A model generated the notes under the pieces. It worked only from the letters and a program-made list of their open reading frames with translations. It had not been told where the DNA came from and searched no databases. A DNA stretch of 41,553 nucleotides. It comes from Streptomyces sp. DH24 (GTDB lineage Bacteria > Actinomycetota > Actinomycetes > Streptomycetales > Streptomycetaceae). The stretch spans positions 1 through 41,553 of the forward strand of contig NZ_JARVKW010000057.1 in NCBI RefSeq assembly GCF_029813775.1, written 5' to 3'. Shown here one piece after another: positions 34,446 to 41,553 of this stretch. The translations under genes and the position numbers were made by a program. Within the stretch, counting starts at the first letter, position 1. Every line of letters starts with the position of its first letter.

Positions 34446-35141
34446 TCAGCTCTCCTTGAACCCCCGGTGCATCGCCACGATGCCGCCGGAGAGGTTGCGC
34501 CACGCCACCTTCGACCAGCCGGCCCCGCTCAGCCGACCCGCGAGGCCGGCCTGGTCGGGCCAGGCGCGGATGGACTCGGCGAGATAGACGTACGCGTCGG
34601 GGTTGGAGGACACCGCGCGGGCCACCGGCGGCAGGGCGCGCATCAGGTACTCGGTGTAGACCGTCCGGAACGGCGCCCACGTCGGCTGGGAGAACTCGCA
34701 GATCACGACCCGTCCGCCGGGCCGCGTCACGCGGTACATCTCGCGCAGGGCGGCGTCGTGGTCGTGGACGTTGCGCAGTCCGAAGGAGATGGTGACGGCG
34801 TCGAACACGTCGTCCCGGAAGGGCAGCCGGGTGGCGTCGCCGGCCGTGAACGGCAGCCAACCGTGGCGCTGTTTGCCCACCTGGAGCATGCCGAGGGAGA
34901 AGTCGCAGGGGACGACGTAGGCGCCGGTGCGGGCGAACGGCAGCGAGGAGGTGGCCGTGCCGGCGGCGAGGTCGAGGACCTTCTGCGCGGGCCGGGCGTC
35001 CACCGCCTTCGCGACCTCCTTGCGCCACAGCCGCGCCTGCCCGAGGGACAGCACGTCGTTGGTCAGGTCGTACCGGTCCGCCACGTCGTCGAACATCGAG
35101 GCGACTTCGTGCGGCTGCTTGTCCAGGGATGCGCGGGTCAC
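34446..35141 (-). CDS. menG: Demethylmenaquinone methyltransferase
   Basis: 231 residues from the GTG at 35141 (MTRASLDKQPHEVASMFDDVADRYDLTND). The frame reaches back to 35435 but that part belongs to another gene region. SAM-binding motif VLDLAAGTATSSLPFA (about 54-69), then ISFGLRNVHDHDAALREMYRVTRPGGRVVICEFSQP, which is the UbiE/MenG signature. It methylates demethylmenaquinone to menaquinone. In actinobacteria without ubiquinone the menaquinone role is the right one. The partner quinone genes mqnC and the polyprenyl synthase are in the same window. Confidence 0.94.
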   Translation of the reverse strand: MTRASLDKQPHEVASMFDDVADRYDLTNDVLSLGQARLWRKEVAKAVDARPAQKVLDLAAGTATSSLPFARTGAYVVPCDFSLGMLQVGKQRHGWLPFTAGDATRLPFRDDVFDAVTISFGLRNVHDHDAALREMYRVTRPGGRVVICEFSQPTWAPFRTVYTEYLMRALPPVARAVSSNPDAYVYLAESIRAWPDQAGLAGRLSGAGWSKVAWRNLSGGIVAMHRGFKES

Positions 35142-35160
35142 CCGCCCATTGTGGCAGCAG

Positions 35161-35189
35161 GGGCCGGGCGTCCCCCGGGCGCCCGGCCC
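35161..35189 (-). terminator. Hairpin after the small membrane protein gene
   Basis: A perfect 10-bp stem, GGGCCGGGCG with CGCCCGGCCC, and a 9-nt loop, 12 nt past the stop at 35201 on the minus strand. It supports a transcript ending there. Confidence 0.55.
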
Positions 35190-35200
35190 GCGCCGCGGTG

Positions 35201-35435
35201 TCACGGCAGCAGCCTCGGCCGGCGCCGCGCCGCCACGTCCTCGACCCAGCCGCACACCAGGACGAACCCGGCGGTCACGACACAGCCGACACCGAACAGG
35301 AACCACTGGCTCTCCAGCGGCACGTACGTCTCCAACGCGGGCACCTGCCAGCACAGATCGACCAGCGGCACGGCGAGGATCAACCGCGATCTCGTGCCAC
35401 AGGGAGGGCTCCGGGTCGGACGACCCGGCGACCAA
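35201..35435 (-). pseudogene. Small membrane protein gene, probably frameshifted
   Basis: Two frames each show strong third-position G/C bias in adjacent parts. From about 35435 to 35386 the frame reads LVAGSSDPEPSLWHEIA; from 35383 to 35201 another frame reads LILAVPLVDLCWQVPALETY, then a hydrophobic helix FLFGVGCVVTAGFVLVCGWVE and an Arg-rich end. Joining them needs a one-base shift at GCGGTTGATC. Neither part has a clear ribosome-binding site. It could be a broken gene, a sequencing error, or a 60-residue protein starting at the TTG at 35383. I do not recognise the family. A terminator hairpin follows. Confidence 0.4.
35411..35428 (-). terminator. Hairpin downstream of the amidohydrolase-like gene
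   Basis: CCGGGTCG and CGACCCGG are an 8-bp inverted repeat with 2 nt between. It lies 65-82 nt past the stop at 35493, but also inside the first part of the possible frameshifted gene, so its role is uncertain. Confidence 0.3.
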
Positions 35436-35492
35436 CTGCAGTGGCGTGACGCATGACCGCGGGCGCGTTCGCGGAGGCGTTCGCGGGCTGAC

Positions 35493-36143
35493 TCAGCGCC
35501 GCCGGTGCACGAGCCGCCCCGCGAGGACCGTCGCCACGCAGGTCGCGGCTCCGCGGGCGGCGAGCGCGGCCTCGTCGGGCACGTCGAACACCGCGAACGT
35601 GGCGTCCCGCCCGGCCACGCCGGGGGGCGGCAGCGGCAGCAGGATCGCCTCCTCCAGGCTCCGCCCGGCCAGCGGGTCGAGGGTGGGCGGACCGGCCGGA
35701 ACCTCGAAGCGCTGCTCGGCGGTGAGTCCCGCGCGGTGCACGGCGTCCACCACGGCGGGCCGCCACAGGTCCCCGGCGACGGCGACGGTGCCGTGCGCCA
35801 GCATCCGCTGCACCCCGCGCCGCGCGCTCGCGCCCCGGCGTGCGTCGGTCATGGGCAGCGCGGCGAGGGCGTCCCCGCTGAGCGGTTCGGTGCCCAGCTC
35901 GTCGGCCTCGCGCGGGTCCGGATGGTAGGCCCGCTCCAGCAGTTCGGGCCCGTACGGGTTCAGCAGTCCCGGTGTGAGAAGCCCCGGCCACCTGCGGACG
36001 CGGGCCGCCGGATGCGCCGCCGCCAGTTCCTCGTACGGGCCGGTCGCCGCGATCTCCCGGCCGTCGACCAGGACCGCGCCACCGGGCAGCGGCGGCCGCC
36101 GGTCCCCGGCAAGCAGGAGATCGGCGGCGTGAATCGTCAGCAC
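35493..36143 (-). CDS. Amidohydrolase/imidazolonepropionase-like protein without metal ligands, coupled to mqnC
   Basis: 216 residues, GTG start, only 7 nt after the mqnC stop. The N-terminus has the small beta-sandwich and entry of the amidohydrolase family: MLTIHAADLLLAGDRRPPLPGGAVLVDGREIAATGPYEEL ... RRWPGLLTPGLLNPYGPELLE. In active members the last block reads PGL/F-x-N-x-H-x-H; here it is PGLLNPYGPE, so both metal-binding His are missing. The protein is half the normal 400 residues and returns to the sandwich at the end (VATVLAGRLVHRRR), so most of the TIM barrel is absent. It cannot be a normal metal hydrolase. The tight link to mqnC suggests an accessory or structural role in menaquinone synthesis, which is inference. 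Confidence 0.75.
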   Translation of the reverse strand: MLTIHAADLLLAGDRRPPLPGGAVLVDGREIAATGPYEELAAAHPAARVRRWPGLLTPGLLNPYGPELLERAYHPDPREADELGTEPLSGDALAALPMTDARRGASARRGVQRMLAHGTVAVAGDLWRPAVVDAVHRAGLTAEQRFEVPAGPPTLDPLAGRSLEEAILLPLPPPGVAGRDATFAVFDVPDEAALAARGAATCVATVLAGRLVHRRR

Positions 36144-36150
36144 GGCGCGG

Positions 36151-37350
36151 TCAGTTGGACGCGAGCAGCTTCAGCTCGGGGTGGGCCGTGCCGCCCTCGA
36201 TCGCCGTGGACGAGATGTGCGAGACGACACGGTCGTCGACGGGGTCGTTCGCCGGGTCGTCGTGGACGACGAGGTGCTCGTACGTCGTCGCGCGCTGCGC
36301 GGGCACCCGTCCGGCGCGGCGGATCAGGTCGATGATCTCCAGCCGGTTGGAGCGGTGCCTGGCCCCGGCCGAGGACACCACGTTCTCCTCCAGCATGATC
36401 GAGCCGAGGTCGTCGGCGCCGTAGTGCAGGGACAGCTGGCCGACCTCCTTGCCCGTGGTCAGCCAGGAACCCTGGATGTGCGCCACGTTGTCCAGGAACA
36501 GGCGGGCGATGGCGATCATCCGCAGGTACTCGAAGATCGTCGCCTGCGTGCGGCCCTTCAGGTGGTTGTTCTCGGGCTGGTAGGTGTACGGGATGAAGGC
36601 GCGGAAGCCGCCGGTGCGGTCCTGCACGTCCCGGATCATCCGCAGGTGCTCGATGCGCTCGGCGTTGGTCTCGCCGGTGCCCATGAGCATGGTGGACGTG
36701 GACTCCACACCGAGGTTGTGGGCGATCTCCATGATCTCCAGCCAGCGCTCCCCGGACTCCTTCAGCGGCGCGATCGCCTTGCGCGGCCGGGCGGGCAGCA
36801 GTTCGGCGCCGGCTCCGGCGAAGGAGTCGAGCCCGGCCGCGTGGATGCGCCGGATCGCCTCCTCGACCGACACCCCGGAGATGCGGGCCATGTGCTCGAC
36901 CTCGGACGCGCCCAGCGAGTGGATCACCAGCTGCGGGAAGGCGTCCTTGATGGCCTTGAAGTGCTTCTCGTAGTACTCGACGCCGTAGTCCGGGTGGTGG
37001 CCGCCCTGGAACATGATCTGCGTGCCGCCCAGCTCGACCGTCTCCGCGCAGCGGCGCAGGATGTCGTCCAGGTCGCGCGTCCAGCCCTTGGCGGTGTCCT
37101 TGGGGGCGGCGTAGAAGGCGCAGAACTTGCACGCCGTGACGCACACGTTCGTGTAGTTGATGTTCCGCTCGATGATGTACGTCGCGATGTGCTCGGTACC
37201 GGCGTACCTGCGGCGGCGTACGGCGTCGGCGGCGGCGCCCAGGGCGTGGAGCGGGGCGTCGCGGTAGAGGTCGAGAGCTTCTTCGGGGGTGATCCGCCCA
37301 CCGGCGGCTGCACGGTCGAGGATGGGCTGAAGGTCGGCCTTCTCGGTCAC
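36151..37350 (-). CDS. mqnC: Cyclic dehypoxanthinyl futalosine synthase
   Basis: 399 residues, GTG start with AAGGGA upstream. Radical SAM enzyme of the futalosine menaquinone pathway: it cyclises dehypoxanthinyl futalosine. The [4Fe-4S]/SAM site is NVCVTACKFCAFY (CxxxCxxC, about 69-76), in the block YIIERNINYTNVCVTACKFC; GGTQIMFQGGHHPDYGVEYYE and GTGETNAERIEHL and FIPYTYQPENNHL are further family blocks. The alternatives in the same family are MqnE and the F420 enzymes CofG/CofH; the N-terminal IITPEEALDLYRDAPLHALG-type segment and the GGHHPD block fit MqnC best, and gene position agrees with the S. coelicolor mqnC (SCO4550) as I recall it. Operon with the amidohydrolase-like gene. Confidence 0.93.
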   Translation of the reverse strand: MTEKADLQPILDRAAAGGRITPEEALDLYRDAPLHALGAAADAVRRRRYAGTEHIATYIIERNINYTNVCVTACKFCAFYAAPKDTAKGWTRDLDDILRRCAETVELGGTQIMFQGGHHPDYGVEYYEKHFKAIKDAFPQLVIHSLGASEVEHMARISGVSVEEAIRRIHAAGLDSFAGAGAELLPARPRKAIAPLKESGERWLEIMEIAHNLGVESTSTMLMGTGETNAERIEHLRMIRDVQDRTGGFRAFIPYTYQPENNHLKGRTQATIFEYLRMIAIARLFLDNVAHIQGSWLTTGKEVGQLSLHYGADDLGSIMLEENVVSSAGARHRSNRLEIIDLIRRAGRVPAQRATTYEHLVVHDDPANDPVDDRVVSHISSTAIEGGTAHPELKLLASN

Positions 37351-37433
37351 CGGCGTCCCTTTCGTAAGGGTTGTGGACGGACGTCCTCAGCGTACGCCAG
37401 CCGGGTTTTCGGGCCGACGTCGGCCGTGCGGCT

Positions 37434-37453
37434 GCCCGGCGCCCCGGCCGGGC
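37434..37453 (-). terminator. Hairpin after the prepilin peptidase gene
   Basis: GCCCGGC and GCCGGGC form a 7-bp stem with a 6-nt loop, 7 nt past the stop at 37461. It separates this gene from mqnC downstream. Confidence 0.5.
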
Positions 37454-37460
37454 GGGGGCG

Positions 37461-38204
37461 TCAGGCCGCGTAGGCGCCCGCGAGCACCCCGAGGTAGGCG
37501 CCGGTGACGAGGAACGGGCCGAACGGGATCGCCGTCTTGCGGCCCGCCCGCCGCGCGACGACGAGCGCACCGCCGTAGAGCGCGCCCAGCAGGAACCCGG
37601 CGAAGGTGCCCAGCATCACCGTCGGCCAGCCGTACCAGCCGAGGACGGCGCCCGCGCCGAGGGCCAGCTTCACATCGCCGAAGCCCATGCTGCCGGGGCT
37701 GATGAGGAACAGCACGAAGTAGCCGGCGCCCAGCGCGAGGGCGCCCAGCAGGGCGGTCGTCCACTGCCCGGCGTGCTCGGGCAGGAGGGCGGCCGGGCCG
37801 AGCAGCGCGAGCGCGACGCCCGCGAACGGCAGGGTGAGCGGGTCGGGCAGCCGCCTCACCCGGAGGTCGACGACCGCCAGCAGCACGCCGACCGGCGCGA
37901 GCAGCAGCCACACGGCCAGCTCCGGCCGGGTACCGGTGGCGGCGGCGAGCAGGGCGCACACCAGGCCGGTGACGACCGCGAGGGCGCCCCCGCCGGGCCC
38001 GTGGGCTCCTTCCTGTTCCCCGCACCGCGCGCACCGCGCCCGCCCGAGCCACCCGCGCAGCGGATGCCCGCCGGGGCACAGCTTCCGCCACGGCTCACCG
38101 GAGGGCACGGAGAACCGGTGGGCGGCACGCGGCAGCAGGGCGCCGGCCGCCACGCCCCACACGGCGGCGACGGCGACGACCACCAGCTCCGGCACGCTGC
38201 TCAT
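37461..38204 (-). CDS. Type IV prepilin peptidase (A24 family)
   Basis: 247 residues, ATG preceded by GGGGGAGC. Seven to eight hydrophobic segments. The two catalytic Asp of the GxGD aspartic proteases are in VVDLRVRRLPDPLTLP (about 113) and SMGFGDVKLALGAG (about 176). The N-terminal methyltransferase part is reduced, though CPGGHPLRGW...CARCGE keeps a Cys-rich remnant. It cleaves leader peptides of type IV/Tad-like prepilins at the membrane. No pilin or pilus assembly gene is in the window. It lies 55 nt after the kinase gene and may share its transcript. Confidence 0.88.
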   Translation of the reverse strand: MSSVPELVVVAVAAVWGVAAGALLPRAAHRFSVPSGEPWRKLCPGGHPLRGWLGRARCARCGEQEGAHGPGGGALAVVTGLVCALLAAATGTRPELAVWLLLAPVGVLLAVVDLRVRRLPDPLTLPFAGVALALLGPAALLPEHAGQWTTALLGALALGAGYFVLFLISPGSMGFGDVKLALGAGAVLGWYGWPTVMLGTFAGFLLGALYGGALVVARRAGRKTAIPFGPFLVTGAYLGVLAGAYAA

Positions 38205-38259
38205 GACCCGCTCCCCCCTGTCCCCGGCTTTCCCGGCTTTCCCCCGCCCGCCCGGAGGT

Positions 38260-40656
38260 TCACACCGCGGGCAGAGCGTAGATCTCCGGGCCGTTGGTGA
38301 CCATCAGGCGGTTCCCGGCGAGGGCGATCTGCCAGGGCTCGCCGTGCGCCTTGTGGTCGGAGTACGTCCACCGGAGCCTGCCGGTCCCCGCCTCCAGGGC
38401 GACGACCCCGCCGTCCAGGGAGCCCGTCGCCCCGTACAGCGTCGTCCCGGCCTTCAGGAACGACTCCGGTCCCTCGACGTCGAGTTCGTCGCAGAGCCAG
38501 GTCCGCCTGCCGCTCTTGACGTCGACCGCCCACACGCCGTCGTCGTTGTCGCTGACGTACAGCACGCCGTCGAGGGCCGTCGGGTCGTTGAAGCCGCGCC
38601 GCCCGTTCGAGGACAGCTTCCACACGGTCTTCCCGGTCTCCGCGTCGACCGCCGTCAGCGGCTCGCCCGGCAGGAACACCAGACCGTCCGCGACGGCAGG
38701 CCGCCGGGCCCGGTCGTCGCCGGTCTTCTTCGTCCACAACTGCCCGCCGGTGGCGGTGTCGCGCACGGTGAGGTTGCCGTCGGAGTCGGTGTAGACGAGG
38801 TACTTGCCGAAGACGCTGCCCTGGACGTCGTAGTCCTTGGTGCCCCAGTCGCGCCTCTCCAGCCACACCGTCCTGCCGGTGGTGTGGCTGACGGCGGCGA
38901 CGGCCGAGCGGTACTTCGTGGCGCTCTGCGACTGGCTGAAGTCGGTCGCGGTGACGTAGACGTGCTTGTCGTCGATGGCGATGGTCTTCTCGACGGTCAG
39001 GTCCTTGCCGAGGCGGCTGCGCCACGCCTCCTCGCCGGTGGCCACGTCGTAGGCGACGAGTACGCCGTCGTAGTCGCCGTCGGCGAGGAACACCCTGCCG
39101 TCGTGGTGGAGCAGCGGCGCGCCGGGGCGGCAGATGCCGGGCCTGGTCCAGCGGGCCCTGCCCGTCCTCACGTCGTGGGCGAGGAGCGGGTCGCCGCTGA
39201 CCAGGAGCAGGCCCGCGTGGGTGAGCAGCGGCACGCCGGTGCTGGTGCTGTCCTCGGGGACCGTCTCGTGCCACAGGGGCTGCGGCGCGACGCCGGCCGG
39301 CGGGGTCGTGAAGTTCTCCTTCACGGGTTCGGCGGAACCGCCGCCCTTGCCGTTCGCCCCCGTCGTCGGGCCGGTGTCGCCGTCGCCGTTCGCCAGCCAC
39401 CAGACGGCCCCGCCGCCCACGACCGCGACGGCCGCGGCGCCGCCGAGCGCGAGGCCGAGGACACGGCGCCGGGACGCACCGGCGCCCGACGCGCCGCCCG
39501 GCCCGGCCGCGCCGCCCGGCCCGTTCGCGCCGTTCGCGCCGTTCGCGCCGTTCGCGCCGTTCGCGCCGAGTGGGACGGTGCCGGGGAGGGGCGTGCCGTA
39601 GCCCTGGGCGGGAGTGCCGACGGGCGGTGTCCCGTAGCCCTGCGCCGGGGCGCCGCCGTACGCCGGTGCCGGGGTCCCGGCGGGTCCGGTGTCGTGGCCG
39701 GCGGCCGTGCCCGGCATCGCCGGCGCCGGACCGAACGACGGGGCCGCGGCGGGCGCCTCCGGGGCGTCCAGGTCCAGGATTCCGGCCGCGTGCGTGGCGA
39801 TGGTCGACGCCACCGACGACGGCAGCCAGTCGCTCAGGGCGGCGTCGACGCCCTGCGGGGCGAGCGCCGACACGATCTCCGCCGGGGCGGGCCGCTGCGC
39901 CGGGTCCTTCATGAGGCAGGCGCGGACGAGGCCGAGCAGGGACTGCGGCACACCGTCCAGGTCGGGCTCGCCGTGCACGACCTGGTAGAGCAGCGCGGCC
40001 TGCGAGGCGGCGCCGTTGCCGAAGGCGCTGCGGCCGGTCGCGGCGAAGGCGAGCACCGCGCCGAGCGAGAACACGTCGCCCGCCGTGCCGACGTCCTTGC
40101 CGAGCGCCTGCTCGGGCGGCATGTAGCCGGGCGAGCCGACCACGACTCCGGTCTGCGTCATGCGGTTTCCGTCCACCGCGCGGGCGATGCCGAAGTCGAT
40201 GACGCGCGGACCGTCGGCGGCCAGCAGGACGTTCGACGGCTTGAGGTCGCGGTGGATCAGCCCGGCCGCGTGGATCTCCTGGAGCGCGGCGCCGAGCCCG
40301 GCGGCCAGCGCGCGGACCGTGCGCTCCGGCAGGGCGCCGTGCGCGGCCACCACGTCCGTGAGGTCGGGCCCGAGCACGTACGACGTCGCCAGCCAGGGCA
40401 GTGCCGCGTCCGGGGCGGCGTCCACGACGGGTGCGGTGAAGCGCCCGGAGACGGCCCGCGCGATCTCCACCTCGTGCCGGAAGCGGGCCCGGAAGTCGGC
40501 GTCCGCCGCGAGGTCCGGGCGGACCACCTTGACGGCGACGGTACGGCCGCCGGGCGAACGGGCCAGGTACACGCGCCCCATGCCACCGGCCCCCAGCCTT
40601 CGCAGCAGACGGTAACGGCCCAACTCCCCGGGATCGTCCGGCTGCAGTGTCTCCAT
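38260..40656 (-). CDS. Membrane Ser/Thr protein kinase with PQQ-like beta-propeller sensor domain
   Basis: 798 residues, ATG with GGGGAGG upstream. Kinase domain about 14-270: glycine loop LGAGGMGRVYLA, Lys in VAVKVV, catalytic loop IHRDLKPSNVLL, DFGIAR, and YMPPEQALG instead of APE. A Pro/Gly/Ala linker (about 300-395) has AQGYGTP repeats and a GAN repeat run, then a basic stop and membrane helix RRRVLGLALGGAAAVAVVGGGAVWWLA. The outside part (about 450-798) has repeated propeller blades of PQQ type such as LLAHDVRTGRARWTRPG, LVAYDVATGEEAWRSRL, LTAVDAETGKTVWKLSS and VWAVDVKSGRRTWLCDE. It should sense an unknown wall or medium signal and phosphorylate cytoplasmic targets. Confidence 0.93.
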   Translation of the reverse strand: METLQPDDPGELGRYRLLRRLGAGGMGRVYLARSPGGRTVAVKVVRPDLAADADFRARFRHEVEIARAVSGRFTAPVVDAAPDAALPWLATSYVLGPDLTDVVAAHGALPERTVRALAAGLGAALQEIHAAGLIHRDLKPSNVLLAADGPRVIDFGIARAVDGNRMTQTGVVVGSPGYMPPEQALGKDVGTAGDVFSLGAVLAFAATGRSAFGNGAASQAALLYQVVHGEPDLDGVPQSLLGLVRACLMKDPAQRPAPAEIVSALAPQGVDAALSDWLPSSVASTIATHAAGILDLDAPEAPAAAPSFGPAPAMPGTAAGHDTGPAGTPAPAYGGAPAQGYGTPPVGTPAQGYGTPLPGTVPLGANGANGANGANGANGPGGAAGPGGASGAGASRRRVLGLALGGAAAVAVVGGGAVWWLANGDGDTGPTTGANGKGGGSAEPVKENFTTPPAGVAPQPLWHETVPEDSTSTGVPLLTHAGLLLVSGDPLLAHDVRTGRARWTRPGICRPGAPLLHHDGRVFLADGDYDGVLVAYDVATGEEAWRSRLGKDLTVEKTIAIDDKHVYVTATDFSQSQSATKYRSAVAAVSHTTGRTVWLERRDWGTKDYDVQGSVFGKYLVYTDSDGNLTVRDTATGGQLWTKKTGDDRARRPAVADGLVFLPGEPLTAVDAETGKTVWKLSSNGRRGFNDPTALDGVLYVSDNDDGVWAVDVKSGRRTWLCDELDVEGPESFLKAGTTLYGATGSLDGGVVALEAGTGRLRWTYSDHKAHGEPWQIALAGNRLMVTNGPEIYALPAV
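39522..39566 (-). repeat. Five perfect 9-bp repeats in the kinase linker
   Basis: CGTTCGCGC is repeated five times without change (45 bp). It is in frame and encodes Gly-Ala-Asn units in the disordered linker before the membrane helix. Copy number may vary between strains. Confidence 0.92.
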
Positions 40657-40774
40657 GGTGGCCTCCCCCGTTGTGACGCGCCGTGGGACGCACGGTGCGC
40701 GGTGGTGCGTTCGCTTTCGCGGACACAGTAGTAACGGCCGTGTCCGGTGGGGCGGCCGGGCAGCCGGGGGTGAT

Positions 40775-40804
40775 CACCGGACCCACGGGAGGGTGGGCCC
40801 GGTG
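40775..40804 (-). terminator. Terminator after the partial kinase-like gene
   Basis: CACCGG (40775-40780) pairs with CCGGTG (40799-40804), then one mismatch, then CCCAC with GTGGG, around a 6-nt loop, 25 nt past the stop at 40830. Confidence 0.6.
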
Positions 40805-40829
40805 ACCGCCAACAGGTCCTGTACGGCGA

Positions 40830-41553
40830 TTACTTGACCTTCGACATGCGCGCCTCTGGGTACCCCGACTCCTTGCTGTCCGACTCGTACTTCAGGTCGT
40901 CGCCGACCGGGACGAGGCGTACGGTCGTGGCGGCCTGGTTGCAGTGGCCCGGGTTCCTCTTCGCGCCCACCGAGGTCGCCACCAGCTGTTTCTTCGTGAC
41001 CTGCTTCAGGGTGAGGACGTCGGTGCAGACGCCGCCGAGCTGGTCCGTCTGCGTGAGGCGGCCCAACTCCTGTCCCACGCCCGCGCGTTGCACCGTGACC
41101 CGGAAGGTCCCCGCCGGAAGTTTGCCGCCGAGGGCCGTGCCCTGCCCCTCCCAGGTGCCGAGGTAGCGGGCGGGCACCCCGGACGCCGCGTCGCCACCGG
41201 TCCCGCCGGCGCTCGGGACCGGCGACTGGGCGCCGTCGTTGCCGCCCGCGGTGTCCCGGCCCCCGCCGCCCGGCAGCAGGTCGAACACGAACACCGAGCC
41301 GACGGTCACCGCCGCCATCGCGCCCGCGACCACGAGGGCGACCGTGCAGCTCAGGCGCCGCCCGCGCCCGCCGGTGCCGGGAGCGGACGTGGCCGCGACC
41401 GAGACGGACAGCTTGCCGGGCCGCGCGTCGGAAGGCCGCCCGGGGACGCCCGGCCCTCCGGTGGGCGGCGGCACCGGGCCGCCCGGCGGCGACCCGGCCG
41501 CCGACGGGAGCACGGCGGCAGCCGACGGCGCCCCGACCGGGCGCGGCGGCCCC
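40830..41553 (-). CDS. C-terminal part of a membrane protein, probably a second Ser/Thr kinase (partial)
   Basis: The frame is open from the window end to the stop at 40830 (241 codons in the window); a GTG at 41513 is only an internal codon, since the Pro/Gly/Ala-rich sequence continues unbroken before it (GPPRPVGAPSAAA...). A linker leads to a basic stretch and one membrane helix (RLSCTVALVVAGAMAAVTVGSVFVFDLL, about 70 residues into the visible part). The outside domain of about 130 residues begins YLGTWEGQGTALGGKLPAGTFRVTVQRAG and has two Cys (GVCTDVL, PGHCNQA) that may form a disulfide. This linker-helix-sensor order is typical of streptomycete Ser/Thr kinases, but the kinase domain would lie outside the window. 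It precedes another kinase gene by 173 bp. Confidence 0.7.
   Translation of the reverse strand, partial: GPPRPVGAPSAAAVLPSAAGSPPGGPVPPPTGGPGVPGRPSDARPGKLSVSVAATSAPGTGGRGRRLSCTVALVVAGAMAAVTVGSVFVFDLLPGGGGRDTAGGNDGAQSPVPSAGGTGGDAASGVPARYLGTWEGQGTALGGKLPAGTFRVTVQRAGVGQELGRLTQTDQLGGVCTDVLTLKQVTKKQLVATSVGAKRNPGHCNQAATTVRLVPVGDDLKYESDSKESGYPEARMSKVK

Noticed and set aside
40830..41513. Complete 227-residue protein starting at 41513
   Set aside because: The same Pro-rich frame continues unbroken to the window end, so the GTG is more likely an internal valine of a longer protein.

Overview
This is a high-GC actinobacterial chromosome segment, almost certainly Streptomyces. The evidence is the very strong G/C bias at third codon positions, frequent GTG starts, 4-nt ATGA/GTGA overlaps between genes, and a full 14-gene nuo operon set among futalosine-pathway menaquinone genes. 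Gene order and protein sequences resemble the S. coelicolor nuo neighbourhood; this is a judgement from memory, not a database search.

Layout. 1-2246: left edge, with a proline-rich protein that runs off the window (minus strand) and carries an 11-residue tandem repeat, a small P-loop-like protein that lacks the Walker lysine, and an NADPH-dependent FMN reductase-family protein. 2337-5420 (minus): a LolA-like lipoprotein-carrier-fold protein followed by an ABC-2 type exporter (ATPase and permease). 5674-6684 (minus): long-chain polyprenyl diphosphate synthase. 7228-7953 (plus): an exported lytic transglycosylase behind a well-formed ydaO-type (c-di-AMP) riboswitch and a perfect inverted repeat over the likely promoter. 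8083-11755: HAD phosphatase, fumarylacetoacetase and an M56-type membrane metalloprotease. 11815-13884 (minus): RecQ helicase. 14132-30253 (minus): the complete nuoABCDEFGHIJKLMN operon, ended by a long terminator hairpin and preceded by a TGTGA-N6-TCACA operator (Rex or CRP type). 31011-31811 (plus): secreted NlpC/P60 endopeptidase. 32023-37350: geranylgeranyl reductase family protein, GNAT acetyltransferase, a single-PASTA protein, MenG methyltransferase, a small and probably frameshifted membrane protein, an amidohydrolase-like protein without its metal ligands, and MqnC. 37461-41553 (minus): prepilin peptidase, a Ser/Thr kinase with a beta-propeller-like C-terminus, and the C-terminal part of what is probably a second membrane kinase.

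How the genes fit together. Complex I passes electrons from NADH to menaquinone. The window also encodes enzymes for the quinone head (MqnC), the prenyl tail (polyprenyl synthase), head methylation (MenG) and probably tail saturation (geranylgeranyl reductase). A second theme is the cell wall: two secreted hydrolases, one under a c-di-AMP riboswitch, plus a PASTA protein and Ser/Thr kinases.

Most of the window is ordinary core genome. The points most worth a second look are the degenerate amidohydrolase tied to mqnC, the Rex/CRP-like site before nuoA, the riboswitch and operator before the transglycosylase, the lysine-less P-loop protein next to the repeat protein, the in-frame collagen-like Gly-X-Y tract directly after the NlpC/P60 stop codon, and several different minisatellites placed just 3' of genes. 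No tRNA, rRNA, IS element or CRISPR array was seen.
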